Below, piece after piece: positions 16,452-25,424 of a DNA stretch of 38,387 nt. Within the stretch, counting starts at the first letter, position 1; each line of letters begins with the position of its first letter. A model generated the notes under the pieces. It ran no database searches. It saw only the letters and a program-made list of their open reading frames with translations, and was not told where the DNA came from. The stretch spans positions 1 through 38,387 of the forward strand of contig NZ_JAUYNT010000008.1 in assembly GCF_030698175.1 (NCBI RefSeq), written 5' to 3'. The position numbers and the translations under genes are program-made. Origin of the DNA: Pseudomonas sp. (GTDB taxonomy: Bacteria; Pseudomonadota; Gammaproteobacteria; Pseudomonadales; Pseudomonadaceae).

Positions 16452-18500
16452 ATGTCCGAGCCCCGCCAGATTCTCGTAACCAGCGCCCTGCCCTATGCCA
16501 ATGGCTCCATTCATTTGGGCCACATGCTCGAATATGTTCAGACCGATATCTGGGTGCGCTTCCAGAAGCTGCGCGGCAACCAGTGCACCTATGTCTGCGC
16601 CGACGACGCCCACGGCTCGGCCATCATGTTGCGCGCCGAGAAAGAAGGCATCACCCCGGAACAACTGATCGCCAACGTACAGGCTGAACACAGCGCCGAC
16701 TTTGCCGATTTCCTGGTGGATTTCGACAATTTCCACTCCACCCACGCGCAAGAAAACCGCGAGTTATCGGCGGCCATTTACCTGAAATTGCGCGATGCCG
16801 GGCATATCGCCACTCGCTCGATCACCCAGTATTTTGACCCCGAAAAAGGCATGTTTCTCGCCGACCGCTTTATCAAAGGCACCTGCCCAAAATGTGCGGC
16901 CGAGGATCAGTACGGCGACAACTGCGAAAAATGCGGCGCCACTTATGAGCCGACAGACCTGAAAAACCCGCGCTCGGCGATTTCTGGCGCGGTGCCGGTA
17001 CTGAAAGACTCGCAGCACTTCTTCTTCAAACTGCCGGATTTTGAAGCCATGTTGAAAACCTGGACCCGCAGCGGCACGCTGCAGGAGCCGGTAGCCAACA
17101 AGATCGCCGAATGGCTCGACAGCGGCCTGCAGGAATGGGACATCAGCCGCGATGCGCCCTACTTTGGCTTCGAGATTCCCGATGCACCGGGCAAATATTT
17201 CTACGTCTGGCTGGATGCACCGATCGGCTACATGGCCAGCTTCAAGAACCTCTGCGCGCGCCGCCCAGAGCTGGACTTCGACGCCTACTGGAACAAAGAT
17301 TCGACCGCTGAGCTGTATCACTTTATCGGTAAAGACATAGTCAATTTCCACGCATTATTCTGGCCAGCCATGCTGGAAGGCGCAGGCCTGCGCAAGCCGA
17401 CTGCGGTGTGCGTGCACGGCTACCTGACGGTCAACGGGCAGAAGATGTCCAAGTCGCGCGGTACCTTTATCAAGGCTCGCACCTATCTGGATCAGCTCAA
17501 CCCGGAATACCTGCGTTACTACTACGCCAGCAAACTCGGCCGTAGTGTCGACGACCTGGACCTGAATCTCGACGACTTCGTGCAGAAAGTGAATGCCGAC
17601 CTGGTCGGTAAAGTGGTGAATATCGCCAGCCGCTGCGCCGGTTTTATTCACAAGGGCAACGACGGCGTACTGGTCGATGCCAACCCTGAACCAGAACTAT
17701 GGGCGACCTTCCAAGCCGCCGCACCAAGCATCGGCGACGCCTATGAAGCCCGTGATTTCGCCCGCGCCATGCGCGAAATCATGGCCCTGGCCGACCGCGC
17801 CAACGCCTGGATTGCCGACAAGGCCCCTTGGTCGCTGAATAAGGTCGAAGGCAAGCAAGCCGAAGTGCAGGACATCTGCGCCCTGGGCATCAACCTGTTC
17901 CGTCAATTGGTGATTATGCTCAAGCCGGTCTTGCCGAAACTGGCGGCCGATGCCGAAGCCTTCCTGAATGTCGCGCCGCTATGCTGGAGCGACCTCAGCA
18001 CTGCACTGGCCAACCACCAGCTGAACCCCTTCACCCCACTGCTGACCCGCATTGAACCGGCGAAGATCGAAGCCATGCTCGAAGCCTCCAAAGAAGACCT
18101 GATCGCCGAAGGCGCCGTCACTGCTGGCGCTGCAACCGGCAATGGCGAATTAGTAAAAGAGCCGGTGGCCGCCGAGATCAACTTCGACGCCTTCGCCGCT
18201 GTCGACCTGCGCATTGCTCTGATTGAAAAATGCGAATTCGTCGAAGGCGCCGACAAGCTGCTGCGTTTGACTCTGGATATCGGCGACGCCAAACGCAACG
18301 TGTTTAGCGGGATCAAAAGTGCCTACCCCAACCCCGCCGAGCTGGAAGGTCGCTTGACCCTGTATGTGGCCAACCTGGCACCGCGCAAAATGAAGTTCGG
18401 CATCAGCGAAGGCATGGTGCTGGCCGCCGGCGCCGGCGGCAGCGAGATCTATCTGCTCAGCCCGGACAACGGCGCCAAGCCGGGGCAGCGGGTTAAGTAA
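16452..18500 (+). CDS. metG: Methionyl-tRNA synthetase
   Basis: 682 aa, the long class with a C-terminal tRNA-binding domain. HLGH at 21-24 is the HIGH motif and KMSKS is at 331-335. Zinc ligands C145, C148, C158 and C161 lie in CPKC ... CEKC. The last 110 residues (from about [20 protein letters not shown]) form the OB-fold tRNA-binding/dimerisation domain. It charges tRNA-Met for initiation and elongation. The Shine-Dalgarno is weak (CCGAG before the ATG). Convergent with the pilus operon; a dispersed repeat copy lies in the 48-bp gap. Confidence 0.97.
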   Translation: MSEPRQILVTSALPYANGSIHLGHMLEYVQTDIWVRFQKLRGNQCTYVCADDAHGSAIMLRAEKEGITPEQLIANVQAEHSADFADFLVDFDNFHSTHAQENRELSAAIYLKLRDAGHIATRSITQYFDPEKGMFLADRFIKGTCPKCAAEDQYGDNCEKCGATYEPTDLKNPRSAISGAVPVLKDSQHFFFKLPDFEAMLKTWTRSGTLQEPVANKIAEWLDSGLQEWDISRDAPYFGFEIPDAPGKYFYVWLDAPIGYMASFKNLCARRPELDFDAYWNKDSTAELYHFIGKDIVNFHALFWPAMLEGAGLRKPTAVCVHGYLTVNGQKMSKSRGTFIKARTYLDQLNPEYLRYYYASKLGRSVDDLDLNLDDFVQKVNADLVGKVVNIASRCAGFIHKGNDGVLVDANPEPELWATFQAAAPSIGDAYEARDFARAMREIMALADRANAWIADKAPWSLNKVEGKQAEVQDICALGINLFRQLVIMLKPVLPKLAADAEAFLNVAPLCWSDLSTALANHQLNPFTPLLTRIEPAKIEAMLEASKEDLIAEGAVTAGAATGNGELVKEPVAAEINFDAFAAVDLRIALIEKCEFVEGADKLLRLTLDIGDAKRNVFSGIKSAYPNPAELEGRLTLYVANLAPRKMKFGISEGMVLAAGAGGSEIYLLSPDNGAKPGQRVK

Positions 18501-18520
18501 GGACTCCAGATTATCCGACT

Positions 18521-18553
18521 GACTGTTCGCTGCGCTCCTAAGGCAGCCCTACG
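18521..18553. repeat. Dispersed repeat, copy 2
   Basis: Same 33-bp block as 1952-1984 (GACTGTTCGCTGCGCTCCT, six variable bases, GCCCTACG), about 30/33 identical. The fimT TAG stop (18549-18551) lies at the same internal offset as the mazG stop in copy 1. The flanking palindrome is degenerate here. Confidence 0.7.
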
Positions 18554-19076
18554 AGCAGGAACCGGTATAGGTCTTACTGATGCTTGTGCGTCCGGTCGCC
18601 GAAATTGTCACCACTCGCTCTTCGCCTCCCAGAGGTGAGGAGCGGCAGACGATCAGCGATGCCTGAATCGAAACGAAGCCATTGGGCTGAAACGTCAGGT
18701 CGGTGTTGATACTGGATAAGAGCAGGTAGCCCGCCACAGCCGCCTGCTGGTGCCTGATCACCGTGGTGCCACTGAGCACTATCCAGCCCTGCTCCCAGCT
18801 TCCAGAGTCAGCACAGGTGCTCCCATCACTGGACCGGCACAAGGTGACCGGCGTGTTGCGCTTCAGCGCCTCGCTACGCGCCAGGCGTACACTGGCAGAA
18901 AAGGCGCTAGCATAAGTGCTCAGGCGATTTTTCAAGATAAAACTATCGAAGGACGGTATGGCTATCCCGAGCAGAACCGCCGCCACAGCCAAAGCCACCA
19001 TCAACTCAATCAGCGAAAAGCCGCGCCCTCCCCTGGCCGACAGCCTGCCTGTGGATGCTCGATTGAACCTGTGCAT
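18549..19076 (-). CDS. fimT: Type IV minor pilin, FimT/FimU (GspH) family
   Basis: 175 aa. The prepilin signal has a 19-residue leader ending ...SARGGRG, then FSLIELMVALAVAAVLLGIAIP with Gly-1, Phe+1 and Glu+5, cut and methylated by PilD in this family. The GspH/FimT globular domain follows. It primes pilus assembly with the other minor pilins. AGGAGG lies 6 nt before ATG 19076; 8 bp after pilY1, so co-transcribed. The name fimU would also fit. Here it is the last gene, whereas in P. aeruginosa fimU is the first of its cluster. The stop codon lies in a dispersed repeat. Confidence 0.85.
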   Translation of the reverse strand: MHRFNRASTGRLSARGGRGFSLIELMVALAVAAVLLGIAIPSFDSFILKNRLSTYASAFSASVRLARSEALKRNTPVTLCRSSDGSTCADSGSWEQGWIVLSGTTVIRHQQAAVAGYLLLSSINTDLTFQPNGFVSIQASLIVCRSSPLGGEERVVTISATGRTSISKTYTGSCS

Positions 19077-19084
19077 GCACCCTC

Positions 19085-22000
19085 CTACTGCTCAATATTC
19101 CAGTACACCCGGGCCGCCGGCTGGTTGACAGTGGCCGGCGCTGTTGGCGGACTGCCCTCAAGGGGTGAGTCTGGATTGGCACCAATCACGAAAGGCACCA
19201 AGCTGCCATCATCCAGGGTGACCATCCCCGCCACTGGCGAGGGTGGCAGGCCGCCGCCGGCCAGTAGTTCATAGCGCTGCCCGTCCTGGCCCTCGGCATT
19301 TAGGTAGTTGATGTTATAGACCCGGGCTTCGCCGAGATTGGAGCACAACCCCGGCGTTGCCACTGCCGGCTGATGGGTACTGAAGGTCACCACCCCAAAT
19401 ACGGTAATGGCCGAGGTCACTACCTGTTCGGTGGCGCTTAAGCCCAGGTACCAACCCTTCTTCAGGCCAAAATCTGCAGTCGATGGCGTGCTGGCTGAGG
19501 TAACTCCCAGCAGCGAGGCCTTGCAGAGCACTGCGGCGCCCCCACAGTTAGTGGAGGCCTCTGCAGTCAACCAAGCCGCATCACCCGGACGATCCTTGAG
19601 CATAAAGAAGTGGTTAACCACTCCACTGGCAACGCTGTAGTTGGTCAGGGGTTTCTCCCGATCGCCGCTGCCCAGGAGCAACACGTAGCCGCCGGAGTCG
19701 GCGACCACATCCGGGGCGAACATAAACTTGCGGTTAGCCGTACAGCTGGCCGGAGTATCACAACCGAGGTCGGCAATCTGGGTGATAGTCCAAGCCGCCG
19801 GCGCCGCAGAGCCCATGCTGATGCGATAGACATTACCGCCCATGTCGGCGACATAGGCATAGATAGCCTGTCCGCTGCTGTTGGGTACCACGCTGATATC
19901 GGCGACCACACTGCGCTCGGTGTCGAAGGTCTTGAGCAGCGCGCCAGTGTCGGCATCCAGCACATAGACATGGTTGCCCTTGGTCGAACTGCTGCAACTG
20001 TTTGGGTCACCATCCTCGCAGTTGTCATAACCACCGCCCATGATCAGCAGCGGCGCAGTTCCGCCGCCGTAGCCGGCAGCCTTCAGCACTCTGGGCGACG
20101 ACCAGGTTTGACCTATGCCGCTAAAGCCGGCACTGCAGCCTGTATCATTAAGCGCATTCGGACAGCCTTTTTTCCACTTCAGCGTCGGCGCCGCAGGCGC
20201 ACCGACATCGAAGGCATACAGGGCCCGACCGCCACGGCGCATGCTGGCGTAGATCCACGCGTTACTAGCGTCCTTAAACGCGACCAGCGGGCCATCGAAA
20301 CCATAAGCCTTGGGCTGCGGGGTTGGATCTGTGGGAAAGGCGCTGGTGGTGTGCCCCGGGAAACTGATGCTGACAACGTTGTCGTACAGGCGCTTGAGGT
20401 TGGCGTAAAACTCCGGCGGCACGAACGACCAGAGTTCGCTGCCGGCAACGAAGCTACCGATCGAAGCCGTGCGATTGCCATTCACTGCCCGCAGGGCACC
20501 ATCATTACCACCGTAATAGACCACCACCTGAGGCGCGGCATCGGTGCCATGGTTGATGGCCACCGGACGCGAATGCACCACATCTCCATGCACCGAAGGC
20601 CGGTTCTCGGCGGTATTGGTATCGCCATCTTCCTCACCCAGCCCAGCCGCATCCAGCTTCAGGTCCTGACCGCGCACCCAATTGATCAGGTTGCTACGCT
20701 CGGTGCTATTGGCCACGCCGAGCAAGGCTTGGGTGATGGCGCCGTTGGCCGTATCGAAAGTGCTGAGGGCGCTGGTGCTGGCGCAGGTGGCAAAATCCGG
20801 CGAACAGGTTTTTACATTGCGAATGCTGTCGGTGCGCAGCCGAAAGGCCTGCGCGCCCTTCTCGACTATGTTGCCATCTGGCGAGTTAGAGTTCTCCGAG
20901 CCGGCAATCAAACAACTGCCGCGCGGGCTAAAGGCCCAATAGTTATCGGCGGCGGTGGGCGTCCAAAAGCTGCGCGCGCAGGCGGTGACAAAGCCCGTGG
21001 CCGCATTGATTGCCGCCGTGCTGTCGGCGTCCTGCAATTTGAGCACGCCATCGGTCATGCCCAGCTTGTATTGTTTGAGGTTGCCAGGCCAACGCGGCAA
21101 GGAACTCGAGTCAGGGCGGAACATGCCGACAAACACCTGATTCAAAAAGGTGCCTTGGGTATTGACGCTGACCGGCAGGCTCACCGAGGCGAACACACTG
21201 TTGACTGCCTGAATCTCGGAAAATATCCCCAGCAGCGCATCGACAATTTGCGTACCACTGCTACTGACATCGAAGTACTTGCCACTGCTAACCCGCGCCA
21301 TACTCTTCAATAATGCCGTCCAGCCGGGTCCCTGGCCGGTGGTGACCTTATTGATATCCAGCGTATAGCTGGTGATGCCGAGGCTGCTCTGCTTCATAAA
21401 GCGCGCCCACTCGTCGGCGACATTGCTTTGCGAGCCACTGGGACTGATGGCGATAGTGGTGGTGGCCCCGCCGGCTGCCACCAGGGCTGCAGTGGCCTGG
21501 GTGATATCGGCGTTATTGTCTTGGGCCGCGCCATTGCTGATGTAGATGATGAAGTTTTTGGCGCAACCGGAAACAATTGGATTGTTGTACTGAGTCGCCG
21601 CCTTGGCCGACAGGGCATTGCCCGTCAGGGCATAGATGGCATCAGAGCTGGCATTTACTCCAAGATTACCGGTGAAGTCGGTCTTGACCTTGTTATTACC
21701 GGCATGGGGAGCGCCAGCCGAGAAGTACAGGTAAGCCTCCTCCATGGCTTTGCTGATTTTGCCGCCATTAGACTTGTCAGCCCCCACGTCCAGGTTGTTC
21801 ACCAAACTCTGGTAGAGCGGCTTGTTGAGCGCACTCAGTTGGCGGATGGCGGCCCGCACGTAAGCACCGTCGTTACCCGAGTTACCACCGCCGCTCTCGG
21901 TAAACATCATCAGCCCAACACGAAACTTGTCAGCCGGCAGCGCACTGACCACCGAAGACAGGGCCGCCATCTCGTTGCTGAACGGGGTGTTCCAGTTGGC

Positions 22001-22144
22001 CGTATTGTCGAGAATGACCAATACATTGGGAATATCGGCAACACTCGGCGGCGTGCCAACGAACAGATCGACGTCCTCAGCCTGAGCTACACCGACTGTA
22101 GCCAGCAGGCCCAGCAACAGCGCCTTGCGCATAAAGGAGTTCAT
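19085..22144 (-). CDS. pilY1: Type IV pilus tip/biogenesis protein PilY1
   Basis: 1019 aa, slightly shorter than the roughly 1160 aa of P. aeruginosa PilY1. Sec signal MNSFMRKALLLGLLATVGVAQA, an N-terminal von Willebrand A-like region (NVLVILDNTANW; the MIDAS is degenerate), and a C-terminal beta-propeller domain (from about residue 500; RPSVHGDVVHSRPVAINHG and several DxDTG-type blades). The acidic segment EEDGDTNTAEN just before it may bind calcium as in PilY1 proteins (inference). It promotes pilus extension, adhesion and surface sensing. I chose ATG 22144 (GAGGTG 6 nt upstream, signal peptide follows) over an upstream ATG at 22174. 20 bp after pilX. Confidence 0.92.
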   Translation of the reverse strand: MNSFMRKALLLGLLATVGVAQAEDVDLFVGTPPSVADIPNVLVILDNTANWNTPFSNEMAALSSVVSALPADKFRVGLMMFTESGGGNSGNDGAYVRAAIRQLSALNKPLYQSLVNNLDVGADKSNGGKISKAMEEAYLYFSAGAPHAGNNKVKTDFTGNLGVNASSDAIYALTGNALSAKAATQYNNPIVSGCAKNFIIYISNGAAQDNNADITQATAALVAAGGATTTIAISPSGSQSNVADEWARFMKQSSLGITSYTLDINKVTTGQGPGWTALLKSMARVSSGKYFDVSSSGTQIVDALLGIFSEIQAVNSVFASVSLPVSVNTQGTFLNQVFVGMFRPDSSSLPRWPGNLKQYKLGMTDGVLKLQDADSTAAINAATGFVTACARSFWTPTAADNYWAFSPRGSCLIAGSENSNSPDGNIVEKGAQAFRLRTDSIRNVKTCSPDFATCASTSALSTFDTANGAITQALLGVANSTERSNLINWVRGQDLKLDAAGLGEEDGDTNTAENRPSVHGDVVHSRPVAINHGTDAAPQVVVYYGGNDGALRAVNGNRTASIGSFVAGSELWSFVPPEFYANLKRLYDNVVSISFPGHTTSAFPTDPTPQPKAYGFDGPLVAFKDASNAWIYASMRRGGRALYAFDVGAPAAPTLKWKKGCPNALNDTGCSAGFSGIGQTWSSPRVLKAAGYGGGTAPLLIMGGGYDNCEDGDPNSCSSSTKGNHVYVLDADTGALLKTFDTERSVVADISVVPNSSGQAIYAYVADMGGNVYRISMGSAAPAAWTITQIADLGCDTPASCTANRKFMFAPDVVADSGGYVLLLGSGDREKPLTNYSVASGVVNHFFMLKDRPGDAAWLTAEASTNCGGAAVLCKASLLGVTSASTPSTADFGLKKGWYLGLSATEQVVTSAITVFGVVTFSTHQPAVATPGLCSNLGEARVYNINYLNAEGQDGQRYELLAGGGLPPSPVAGMVTLDDGSLVPFVIGANPDSPLEGSPPTAPATVNQPAARVYWNIEQ

Positions 22145-22164
22145 GACCGCACCTCGTAACTGGC

Positions 22165-22662
22165 TTAGAAACATGCGCTGATCTTCTGCGCATCGGATAA
22201 CAGCACCCGCACGCCCGTGCGCACCCGCACCGAGGTGCCTGTAACAGCATCTTGCACGCTGGCATCGAGATCCCAGACGGTGTTCCAGGTTAAATTGGAC
22301 ATACCCGCCAGACTCAGACTGCTGGGTGCCGAGGCGCTAGCCAACGTGGCCCGCACGCAGGTGGGAGTAACATCCGCCAGATAGTCATCAACATTATCGT
22401 GGTTGATATCCACCCCGATATCGCTGCTGGCTACTGGCGCGCTATAGGCGCCCGACAGTGGCGGCTTCAACGAGGGGATAACCTGCTCCAGCGCCACATC
22501 GCTGGCGGCCAGCGCCTCGCTACGCCATTGCTGATTACCAACCCCGAGCAGATTGGTGGAACTGAGGGTGGAGACGGTCGAGACCATCAGCGTCAACAGC
22601 AGCAGCATGATAAGGCCGACCACCAGCACCATGCCCTGCTGGGCTTGCGGTAAGTTTTTCAT
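22165..22662 (-). CDS. pilX: Type IV minor pilin PilX
   Basis: 165 aa. Ten-residue leader MKNLPQAQQG then MVLVVGLIMLLLLTLMVSTVS: cleavage after Gly with Met at +1 and valine, not glutamate, at +5. A PilX N-terminal motif follows (SSTNLLGVGNQQWRSEALAASDVALE). It acts with PilV, PilW and PilY1 in the pilus tip complex. The start ATG overlaps the pilW stop as ATGA, and GGAGG is 8 nt upstream. Confidence 0.87.
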   Translation of the reverse strand: MKNLPQAQQGMVLVVGLIMLLLLTLMVSTVSTLSSTNLLGVGNQQWRSEALAASDVALEQVIPSLKPPLSGAYSAPVASSDIGVDINHDNVDDYLADVTPTCVRATLASASAPSSLSLAGMSNLTWNTVWDLDASVQDAVTGTSVRVRTGVRVLLSDAQKISACF

Positions 22663-23765
22663 GGGGTTTCCCTCCTGCCAGAGATATTGCTCAGGCGCAC
22701 AGTGGTGGCATACACATGCCGTTTAAAATTGTCGCTATAGGGCCCAAGGGTGCTGCCCGCCAGGCTGTAGGTCTTGTCCGAGCTGTAGCCCTGACTCGGC
22801 TCAAGGTCGCGCACCAGCAGATGAACTTTGATCTGCACGCTGTTGAGCATGTCGTCCAGGGTGCACGTGCCCGAGGTACAGAAGGCATCGGCGGCACCGT
22901 CGCCGCGATTGGTCGGGGAATCTTTGACGATGGGCTCAGTGGTATCTGCCCAGAGCACCGCCTGGCTGTAATTCACCGCCGCGCCGCTGTCACTGATATT
23001 GTCGACGCCCAGCTCGAAGCGCATCGCCTGCACGCCCTCGATCATCGCCACCGCCGGTTGCTGGGTCAGGTTGCCGCTGACCAGATCGAAGCTCGATTGC
23101 ATCAGCGTGGGAATACCGTCACCCGGACTGACTGCGTAATCGCGCAGGTAATAGATACTGTTGACGAATTTGCGTTTTTCGGCCGCCGTCGTGCAGTCGC
23201 GCTTGTGCAAGGTAAAACCGCTGTCGGCCAGCACATAGCGCGCCTCGCCCTCGCACTGGGACGTCTGGAAGTAGAGTTTGTCGGAAGTGTCGGCTTCGCA
23301 ATTACCGACCCCGGCCACGCAGGTCTGGGCATGCCGCACCAGCAGCACATCGCTGCCGACCACGGCGTCGGGCAAGGCGGACTCACAACCAGTAGGCACA
23401 CCACTGTAGAGCTGCACGCCAGTCCCCAGCAGATCGCCCTTGAAGCTGGCAGTCCAGGTGGAGTAGGCCGCACAGGGCGCCGGCAGCGTTGCCGGGTAAT
23501 CAACCGGCACAGTCTCCAGCGTCAGGTCGTCAAATTCCGGAATAAAGCCATTCCAGAAGCCGGCATGCACCAGATCATCGCGCAGCAATTGAATGGCTAA
23601 ACGGCCGTTCTCGATCTGTAGATTGGTCTTGGCCAGTTCGGCACTGCTGCGGCTCATATCCAGATAGAGGGTCAAGATTCCGACGGTGAGCAGCAGGCCA
23701 AGGGTCATGGCCACCATCAGTTCGATAAGACCAAAGCCGCGCATCATCAGCACTGGCTTGCCCAT
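22659..23765 (-). CDS. pilW: Type IV minor pilin PilW
   Basis: 368 aa from ATG 23765. Leader MGKPVLMMRG then FGLIELMVAMTLGLLLTVGI with Glu+5. PilW-type region: AKTNLQIENGRLAIQLLRDD and GFWNGFIPEFDD. The frame stays open upstream through two more copies of the start region (ATGs at 23828 and 23906). ATG 23906 overlaps the pilV stop (ATGA) and would give a 57-residue leader. I prefer 23765 because it gives a normal 10-residue leader, but all three starts share the same upstream sequence (GCGGGTGGC...CGCT). Overlaps pilX by ATGA. Confidence 0.87.
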   Translation of the reverse strand: MGKPVLMMRGFGLIELMVAMTLGLLLTVGILTLYLDMSRSSAELAKTNLQIENGRLAIQLLRDDLVHAGFWNGFIPEFDDLTLETVPVDYPATLPAPCAAYSTWTASFKGDLLGTGVQLYSGVPTGCESALPDAVVGSDVLLVRHAQTCVAGVGNCEADTSDKLYFQTSQCEGEARYVLADSGFTLHKRDCTTAAEKRKFVNSIYYLRDYAVSPGDGIPTLMQSSFDLVSGNLTQQPAVAMIEGVQAMRFELGVDNISDSGAAVNYSQAVLWADTTEPIVKDSPTNRGDGAADAFCTSGTCTLDDMLNSVQIKVHLLVRDLEPSQGYSSDKTYSLAGSTLGPYSDNFKRHVYATTVRLSNISGRRETP

Positions 23766-23940
23766 AGCGGCGCCACCCGCAGCATCGAGCCGGTTACAGC
23801 CACTGCCCAGTGTCCAGGAACAGTTCATAGCGTCGCCACCCGCACCATAGAGCTGGTCACACCGACGCCATGCGCCACTGTCCGGTGTCTGGCATGGCCC
23901 GTTCATAGCGTTGCCACCCGCACTATGCTGGTCACTACGC
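23763..23940 (-). repeat. Threefold tandem repeat of the pilV/pilW junction
   Basis: The segment CATAGCG..GCCACCCGCA (plus strand) occurs at 23763, 23826 and 23904, each followed by AT, GCTGGT or GAGC-type similar sequence. Spacings are 63 and 78 bp, both multiples of 3. The copy at 23904 is the real end of pilV; the others repeat it, each with an in-frame ATG for pilW. Confidence 0.75.
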
Positions 23941-24601
23941 GCCGGCAAAGATCGCCGGTGCAATTTGTCGTGTTGTTATAACTATTAGCCCCGCAGGCCA
24001 CACCCGCGGGCGGCGCCGCAAGCGGCCCCATGCCTTGCCAAGCCACGGTCAGCAAATATTGCCCAGAGCCCACCGACTCGACACAACCGCGCCCCCCCAG
24101 CATGGCACCGACCTTGCCACCGCCGCTGGTCTCTGCCGCGCCCTGGAGCGCCTCACACCATTCTTTCTGGTCGACCTGCAGTTGGGTCGCAGTGCTGGTC
24201 GGACAGCTCATACCCACACCAACCGGGCTGGAACTGCCCGTCACATAGCTGCCAGCCGCATTACGATTAGCGGCCAAACGGCTGGCCATGTCATCCAGTA
24301 AAAGCAGTGCTTGCGAACGTTGATAGGCCTCCATCTCAGACTGCTGCAGGCGCGCCTGCAAACCGGCCACACCCAGCAGGCCGACCGCGAGAATGACCAA
24401 GGTCACCAGCACCTCGATCAGGCTAAAGCCCTTTTGCCTAGCAGGCCGTTGAAAAACTACTGCGCTCGGCCATGCCGCGTTGAAATCAGCCTCAAAATGC
24501 TCATTTACGACCAGTAAACTGCGCTTTTTCGGCTGATTTCGCCTTGCCTGACCTTCGCTCGCTACATTTTTCAACGGCCTGCTAAGGCATGCGCTGTGCA
24601 T
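23903..24601 (-). CDS. pilV: Type IV minor pilin PilV with an extended leader
   Basis: 232 aa from ATG 24601 (GGTGA 5 nt upstream). The mature part starts FSLIEVLVTLVILAVGLLGVAGLQ with Glu+5, then LLLLDDMASRLAANRNAAG typical of PilV. The leader is 58 residues long because a 142-bp inverted-repeat element (24441-24582) sits in frame between codon 6 and RQKG. Removing the element and one TA gives MHSACLRQKG, a normal 10-residue leader. There is no in-frame ATG inside the element. ATG 24613, overlapping the pilE stop as ATGGTGA, is an alternative start. Whether PilD still processes this precursor is unknown. Confidence 0.8.
   Translation of the reverse strand: MHSACLSRPLKNVASEGQARRNQPKKRSLLVVNEHFEADFNAAWPSAVVFQRPARQKGFSLIEVLVTLVILAVGLLGVAGLQARLQQSEMEAYQRSQALLLLDDMASRLAANRNAAGSYVTGSSSPVGVGMSCPTSTATQLQVDQKEWCEALQGAAETSGGGKVGAMLGGRGCVESVGSGQYLLTVAWQGMGPLAAPPAGVACGANSYNNTTNCTGDLCRRVVTSIVRVATL
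24439..24584. mobile_element. MITE-like element inserted in the pilV leader
   Basis: A 142-bp element (24441-24582) with perfect 16-bp terminal inverted repeats GCAGGCCGTTGAAAAA / TTTTTCAACGGCCTGC, flanked on both sides by TA (24439-24440, 24583-24584), as in TA-duplicating IS630/mariner-type insertions. A second inner inverted repeat AAATCAGCC / GGCTGATTT is present. It encodes no transposase. Related to the element at 2925-3033. Confidence 0.8.
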
Positions 24602-24606
24602 CGCGG

Positions 24607-24999
24607 TCACCATTTATCTGCCGGGGTCTTGACCCCTTCGTTGTTAAGCGTCAGAGGACCGTCGCTGGCCTGGCTGCCCGTAGCGGTGAAGGTGATGGTG
24701 AAGGACGGCACAGTGCCGGTGCCTACAGTAATGTCGTAGCTGTAGCGCGCACTGACCTCGCTGGGCAGGCCGTAACCGCTGGCCGTCAGGGTCGCCTTGC
24801 TGGCGTAGGCACGATTGGCCAGCAGAAATTGCTGCTGGCGATTGGCGATATCCAGCATCTGCGCCTGGGCCGCGCCGCGGTTGCCGCGGATGATGTATTG
24901 CGTGTAGCTGGGATAGGCGATGGCGGCCAGAATGCCAATGATGGCAACGGTGATCATCAGCTCTATCAGGGTAAAACCACGGGGCCGCAAGGTAGCCAT
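24607..24999 (-). CDS. pilE: Type IV minor pilin PilE
   Basis: 130 aa. Leader MATLRPRG then FTLIELMITVAIIGILAAIAYPSY, the classical type IVa prepilin signal with Glu+5. PilE-like region GAAQAQMLDIANRQQQFLLANRAYAS follows. I chose ATG 24999 (GGGAG 8 nt upstream, 8-residue leader) rather than a start at 25047. First gene of the pilE-pilV-pilW-pilX-pilY1-fimT run. In P. aeruginosa pilE is the last gene of the cluster, so the order is rearranged here. The stop overlaps the upstream alternative pilV ATG. Confidence 0.88.
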   Translation of the reverse strand: MATLRPRGFTLIELMITVAIIGILAAIAYPSYTQYIIRGNRGAAQAQMLDIANRQQQFLLANRAYASKATLTASGYGLPSEVSARYSYDITVGTGTVPSFTITFTATGSQASDGPLTLNNEGVKTPADKW

Positions 25000-25305
25000 T
25001 CGGCAAACTCCCAAGCAATCTGTACGGTGTTCACCAGCATCCTGCACCGGAGCTCCGCACTTAGGTCTGACTGTGCATCCCTACAACTCACACCCTAGCC
25101 TCACTGCGTAAACATGCGAGCTAAGCACCGACAAATCGCGACCAGTGGCAGACAGCCATGACCAACGCCTATTTTGCGCCTACCAACGGTAGCCCCCTTA
25201 GCCATTGCTCAGCGATTGCGGCGGCGGCGGCAGTTCCCGATAATGGAGCCCCTGCCCCGCTCGCGGCGGCACTTTCTATGAGCGAACGTGCATGAGCAAA
25301 CTGAC
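25000..25305. other. Intergenic region between divergent pilE and rsx operons
   Basis: Should hold promoters for both operons, but none could be placed confidently. On the plus strand a 45-codon frame (ATG 25158, Ala-rich, no clear RBS) ends in an ATGA overlap at 25292-25295, followed by a five-codon ATG frame ending ACATGA at the next ATG (25306). This chain of overlaps leads into the rsxA-like fragment. No homology recognised. Confidence 0.4.
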
Positions 25306-25422
25306 ATGACCGAACTCGCCCCGACCTTAGTTAGCTCTATATTGCTCAACACCTTTGTACTAGCGCAGTTTCTGGGCCTCTGCCCCCCTTATGAACGCAA
25401 GTGCATGGGCCCATTAAGATGA
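25306..25422 (+). pseudogene. Diverged 5' fragment of a second rsxA gene
   Basis: 38-codon ORF. Its first 27 residues (MTELAPTLVSSILLNTFVLA...) match RsxA codons 1-27 at 21 positions, while most nucleotide differences are synonymous (ACC/ACT, TTA/TTG, TTT/TTC, GTA/GTG). After LGLCP similarity ends. The TGA stop (25420-25422) overlaps an ATG at 25419 as ATGA. It could be a scar of allelic replacement by a diverged rsx cluster, or a translationally coupled leader ORF. Confidence 0.75.
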
Positions 25423-25424
25423 AC

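Noticed and set aside
19610..21313. 567-codon open frame antisense to pilY1
   Set aside because: Shadow frame with no motifs; pilY1 has signal peptide, RBS and family motifs.
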